Below are positions 61,528 through 64,000 of a stretch of DNA of 64,000 bases, one piece after another. The stretch is from Acidobacteriaceae bacterium. GTDB taxonomy: Bacteria > Acidobacteriota > Terriglobia > Terriglobales > Acidobacteriaceae. Both the position numbers and the translations under genes were made by a program. The number at the start of each line of letters is the position of its first letter. Position 1 is the stretch's first letter. Where the stretch lies: positions 80,327 through 144,326 of the forward strand of contig PLCS01000009.1 of assembly GCA_003134855.1 (NCBI GenBank), read 5' to 3'. Under the pieces are notes generated by a model. The model did not search any database. It was given only the letters and a program-made list of their open reading frames with translations, and was not told the DNA's origin.

Positions 61528-62540
61528 GCGCAACAGTCGCAATTCGTCCCGAACGGTCAGGCGCAGTTAGCTGGTCTGAACTAGCTCTTCGCTGCCCTGC
61601 GTGTTCCGGTGAGATGGAAGCGATCATGACAACTTCAGAGCCTGCGCAGGATAAGGCGGCCTGTGTGGCCTGCAACTCGGCAATCTTTCTGAGGGATGGA
61701 ATATGGCGTGCAATCCGCCCCGGCCGCGCAGCTCTTCATGCGGGGCCGCTCTCAAGTTATGAGGCCGTTCGCAAGGCAGAGGGACGCTGGTCGAACAATG
61801 CGGACTTCTACCTTTCTCTGCCGTTCAAAGACACGACGGGAAGGTTTGCAGAACAATGGAGGATACGCGCGCGCAGCTTTCGGTTTATGACCAGGAAGCT
61901 ACTTCCCATCTGCGTGAGGACGCTTGGAAAGCGGCACTTGCGGATACTGGACATTGGTGCTGGAAACTGCTGGATGAGTTATCGGCTTTCTCTGCACGGA
62001 CATCTGCCGGTCGCCGTCGATCTCAGCGTAAGCCCTTTGGATGGCCTGGGCGCAGCCAGGCACTACCGGACCGTTCCGGGAGTCAGCTTCCCGCGCTTTC
62101 AAGCAGAGATGGATATGCTTCCATTTACCGCGGGCCAGTTTGACATGGCGATCTTCAATGCCTCGTTTCACTACGCGCAGGATTATGAGGTCACCTTGCG
62201 CGAGACGCTGCGTGTGCTGCGCCCAGGCGGCGCGATTCTGATTGTCGATTCTCCAACCTACGGCAATGAGACTGATGGCGAAGCGATGAAGCGCGAGAAA
62301 TCAAATGAGTATCTGCGCAGGTTCGGGAGCGACGGTGGTAACATGGGCGGCCAGGAATATCTGACTCCGGAAAGGCTTGTGCGATTGCAGAAAACCGGAA
62401 TCCGCTGGTGGCGCTACACGCCCTGGCATGGGTGGCGATGGGCTTTGCGTCCATTCTTTGCCCGCATCGCCGGACGTCGCAGACCATCTCAATTCCATAT
62501 TCATCTCGGAATCTTATCCCCTGAAAGGATGGCGGCATAA
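61524..62540 (+). CDS. SAM-dependent methyltransferase 2 with zinc-ribbon N-terminus
   Basis: A 338-aa protein. Residues 25-60 form a Cys4 zinc-ribbon (LRCPACSGEMEA and KAACVACNSAIFLRDGIWR) like those before many glycan or lipid methyltransferases. The methyltransferase core has HLRILDIGAGNCWMSYRLSLHG (motif I), PVAVDLSVSPLDGLGAARHY, FDMAIFNASFHYAQDYEVTL and VLRPGGAILIVDSPTYG. The end is basic. The ATG overlaps the upstream stop, and its TAA overlaps the ATG of the next gene, so translation is coupled across the operon. Confidence 0.88.
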   Translation: MSATVAIRPERSGAVSWSELALRCPACSGEMEAIMTTSEPAQDKAACVACNSAIFLRDGIWRAIRPGRAALHAGPLSSYEAVRKAEGRWSNNADFYLSLPFKDTTGRFAEQWRIRARSFRFMTRKLLPICVRTLGKRHLRILDIGAGNCWMSYRLSLHGHLPVAVDLSVSPLDGLGAARHYRTVPGVSFPRFQAEMDMLPFTAGQFDMAIFNASFHYAQDYEVTLRETLRVLRPGGAILIVDSPTYGNETDGEAMKREKSNEYLRRFGSDGGNMGGQEYLTPERLVRLQKTGIRWWRYTPWHGWRWALRPFFARIAGRRRPSQFHIHLGILSPERMAA

Positions 62541-64000
62541 TGATCATTCTCTACTACCCGCGGCTCGCCAAGCCAAAGAATCGCAGATTCCCGCTCTCCA
62601 TTCTCGCGTTGGCAGCGGTGCTTGAAGGGCGGGAGGAGTATGAGATTGTGGACGGCAATCTCGACACGGATCCGGATAAGACGATCGCCGGTCTCTGCCG
62701 CGGGCGTCATGTCGAGTTACTAGCCGTGAGCGTGATGCCGGGGCCGCAAATGGTTTCCGCCATGCATAGTTGCCAGCGCATGCGCGCGATGTTTCCACAC
62801 ATTCCGGTAGTGTGGGGAGGATACTTTCCTTCCGTCTACAAAGACTCTGCGCTGAATGCCGAATATGTGGATTATGCGGTACGCGGTCAGGGAGAAAACA
62901 CTTTACTCGAACTGATCGCCGCACTGCGCGGGCGAGCGGATTATTCAACCATTGCGGGTCTCTCGTACAAAACGCACGACGGGGAACATCGCCATAACTG
63001 CGAACGAGCGATGCTTGGCCCCGACGCCTTTCCCTGGAGCCCGTTTCATCGCCTTCCGGTGGAGAAATACCTGCGCCCTTCTTACTTCGGCAAGCGGACA
63101 GCGGCGCACCAAGCCAGTATTGGCTGTCCGTTTCAATGCAAATTCTGCGCGATTGGCGTTGCCTTTGGAAATAAAGAAAAGATGGAATCTCCAGCACGCA
63201 CCGAGGCGATCATGCGCCATCTTGTGGAACACTACGGCGTCGACGGGGTGCAATTCTACGATATGAATTTTTTCATGCGTGAAGATCACACCGTGGAGTT
63301 GATGGAGAGGCTTGAGCCCCTGAATCTGCGCTGGTGGTGCGAGGGAAGAATCGACACCATCTCGCGTTACTCCCCGGCCACGCTCAATGCCATTCGCCGC
63401 GGCGGGTGCGCCATGATATTTTTCGGCGCTGAATCGGGATCGGACTGGGTACTCAAAGAAATGAACAAGGGCATCACTACGGATCAAACTATCGAAGTCG
63501 CGAAACGCATGAAGGAAGTCGGCATTGTGCCCGAGTATTCGTTTGTGGTCGGAAATCCCGGCGATCCCGAGCGCGACACGCGTGAAACCATTGCGTTCAT
63601 CCGTCACATCAAGCAGCTCAACCCCGCCACGGAGATCATCATTCAACACTACACTCCGGTTCCACAACCCAAGGCTATGTACGGGAATGTCGATTCCCAA
63701 GTGAACCTCCCATCCACGATTGAAGAGTGGGCCACAAAACGATGGTACGACTTTACGGTGCGGGTCAACCCTTCCATGCCCTGGATGAAAGATTCCACGC
63801 GCAAGCTGATCGATAACTTCGAAACTGTTGTGGCGTGCCGCTGGCCGACGGTACAGGATGTTCAAGCTCCCGCCTGGAGCAGGAGGCTGCTGAAACTGCT
63901 TAGCTCCTGGCGTTACGCGCTCCAGCTCTATTCCTCTCCCCTGGAATTGCATCTAGCGCATCAATTCATTCAATTGCGTAAACCAAAAGTCGAGAGCATA
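62540..64000 (+). CDS. B12-binding radical SAM enzyme 3 (partial, runs off the edge)
   Basis: 487 codons are open to the window end. MIILYYPRLAKPKNRRFPLSILALAAVLEGREEY begins a cobalamin-binding domain that includes MRAMFPHIPVVWGGYFPSVY and YAVRGQGENTLLELI. The cluster motif is ASIGCPFQCKFC, with Cys196, Cys200 and Cys203. Then come VQFYDMNFFMREDHTVELM, GCAMIFFGAESGSDWVLKEMNKG and FVVGNPGDPERDTRETIAF. It differs from enzymes 1 and 2 around the active site, with a HYTPVPQP stretch common in BchE-like enzymes. ATG at 62540 overlaps the previous TAA. Confidence 0.9.
   Translation, partial: MIILYYPRLAKPKNRRFPLSILALAAVLEGREEYEIVDGNLDTDPDKTIAGLCRGRHVELLAVSVMPGPQMVSAMHSCQRMRAMFPHIPVVWGGYFPSVYKDSALNAEYVDYAVRGQGENTLLELIAALRGRADYSTIAGLSYKTHDGEHRHNCERAMLGPDAFPWSPFHRLPVEKYLRPSYFGKRTAAHQASIGCPFQCKFCAIGVAFGNKEKMESPARTEAIMRHLVEHYGVDGVQFYDMNFFMREDHTVELMERLEPLNLRWWCEGRIDTISRYSPATLNAIRRGGCAMIFFGAESGSDWVLKEMNKGITTDQTIEVAKRMKEVGIVPEYSFVVGNPGDPERDTRETIAFIRHIKQLNPATEIIIQHYTPVPQPKAMYGNVDSQVNLPSTIEEWATKRWYDFTVRVNPSMPWMKDSTRKLIDNFETVVACRWPTVQDVQAPAWSRRLLKLLSSWRYALQLYSSPLELHLAHQFIQLRKPKVESI

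Noticed and set aside
1..64000. CRISPR array
   Set aside because: No regularly spaced direct repeats of 23-47 bp with unique spacers were seen; the only tandem repeat (35605) has no spacers.

Overview
The window looks like a chromosomal segment of an Acidobacteriota (Terriglobia-type) soil bacterium. The grounds are high GC, secreted HAF-repeat and GloVer-repeat proteins, many polysaccharide-active enzymes (GH29, CE15, GH130), and intergenic hairpins ending in TGGGGCACCC. Lineage is an inference from gene content; there is no rRNA here to confirm it.

Layout. (1) 1-10.2 kb: PP2C phosphatase, a low-GC HTH plus AlbA_2/Schlafen gene pair, a DHA2 drug exporter, a secreted GH29 fucosidase, polyphosphate kinase 2, a nitroreductase and a YdcF-like protein. 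Two small mobile elements lie here: a 308-bp MITE-like element flanked by TA, and an 861-bp element with perfect 17-bp inverted ends and an 8-bp target duplication that carries only a membrane-protein gene. (2) 10.3-16.8 kb: outer-membrane barrel, GlgC, a dlt-like trio (MBOAT-like membrane protein, carrier protein, adenylation enzyme) and a GAF/free-methionine-sulfoxide-reductase-like protein. (3) 17-25.7 kb: secreted SGNH hydrolase, CE15 esterase, S9 peptidase, a DipZ-like CcdA-thioredoxin fusion and an exported MsrB.

(4) 25.7-40.5 kb: a rearranged accessory region. It begins with msrA and Crp/Fnr remnants fused tail to tail. A five-gene sugar-phosphate operon follows (class I aldolase, ManA, phosphomannomutase-like HAD, GH130, second HAD). 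Next come a transaldolase cut by an IS30 fragment, a YihY/BrkB remnant, Dps, a decayed Na+/H+ antiporter, and a second operon (nitroreductase, PIG-L deacetylase, GT4, six-hairpin glycosidase). The region ends at a tRNA-Lys(CTT) 3' half that looks like an integration scar. Gene content suggests a partly eroded stress and carbohydrate island.

(5) 41.5-45.2 kb: three secreted repeat proteins, two sharing an almost identical leader and ribosome-binding region. (6) 45.7-57.6 kb: a tightly coupled seven-gene minus-strand exopolysaccharide operon (HprK-like kinase, a related small protein, NTP_transf_5, GT87-propeller fusion, Wzz-SLBB fusion, priming sugar transferase, flippase). (7) 57.7-64 kb: a divergent plus-strand operon of three B12-binding radical SAM enzymes and two methyltransferases, with start/stop overlaps at its downstream junctions, running off the right edge. 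Regions 6 and 7 together are the best candidate for an undescribed surface-glycan or small-molecule modification system.
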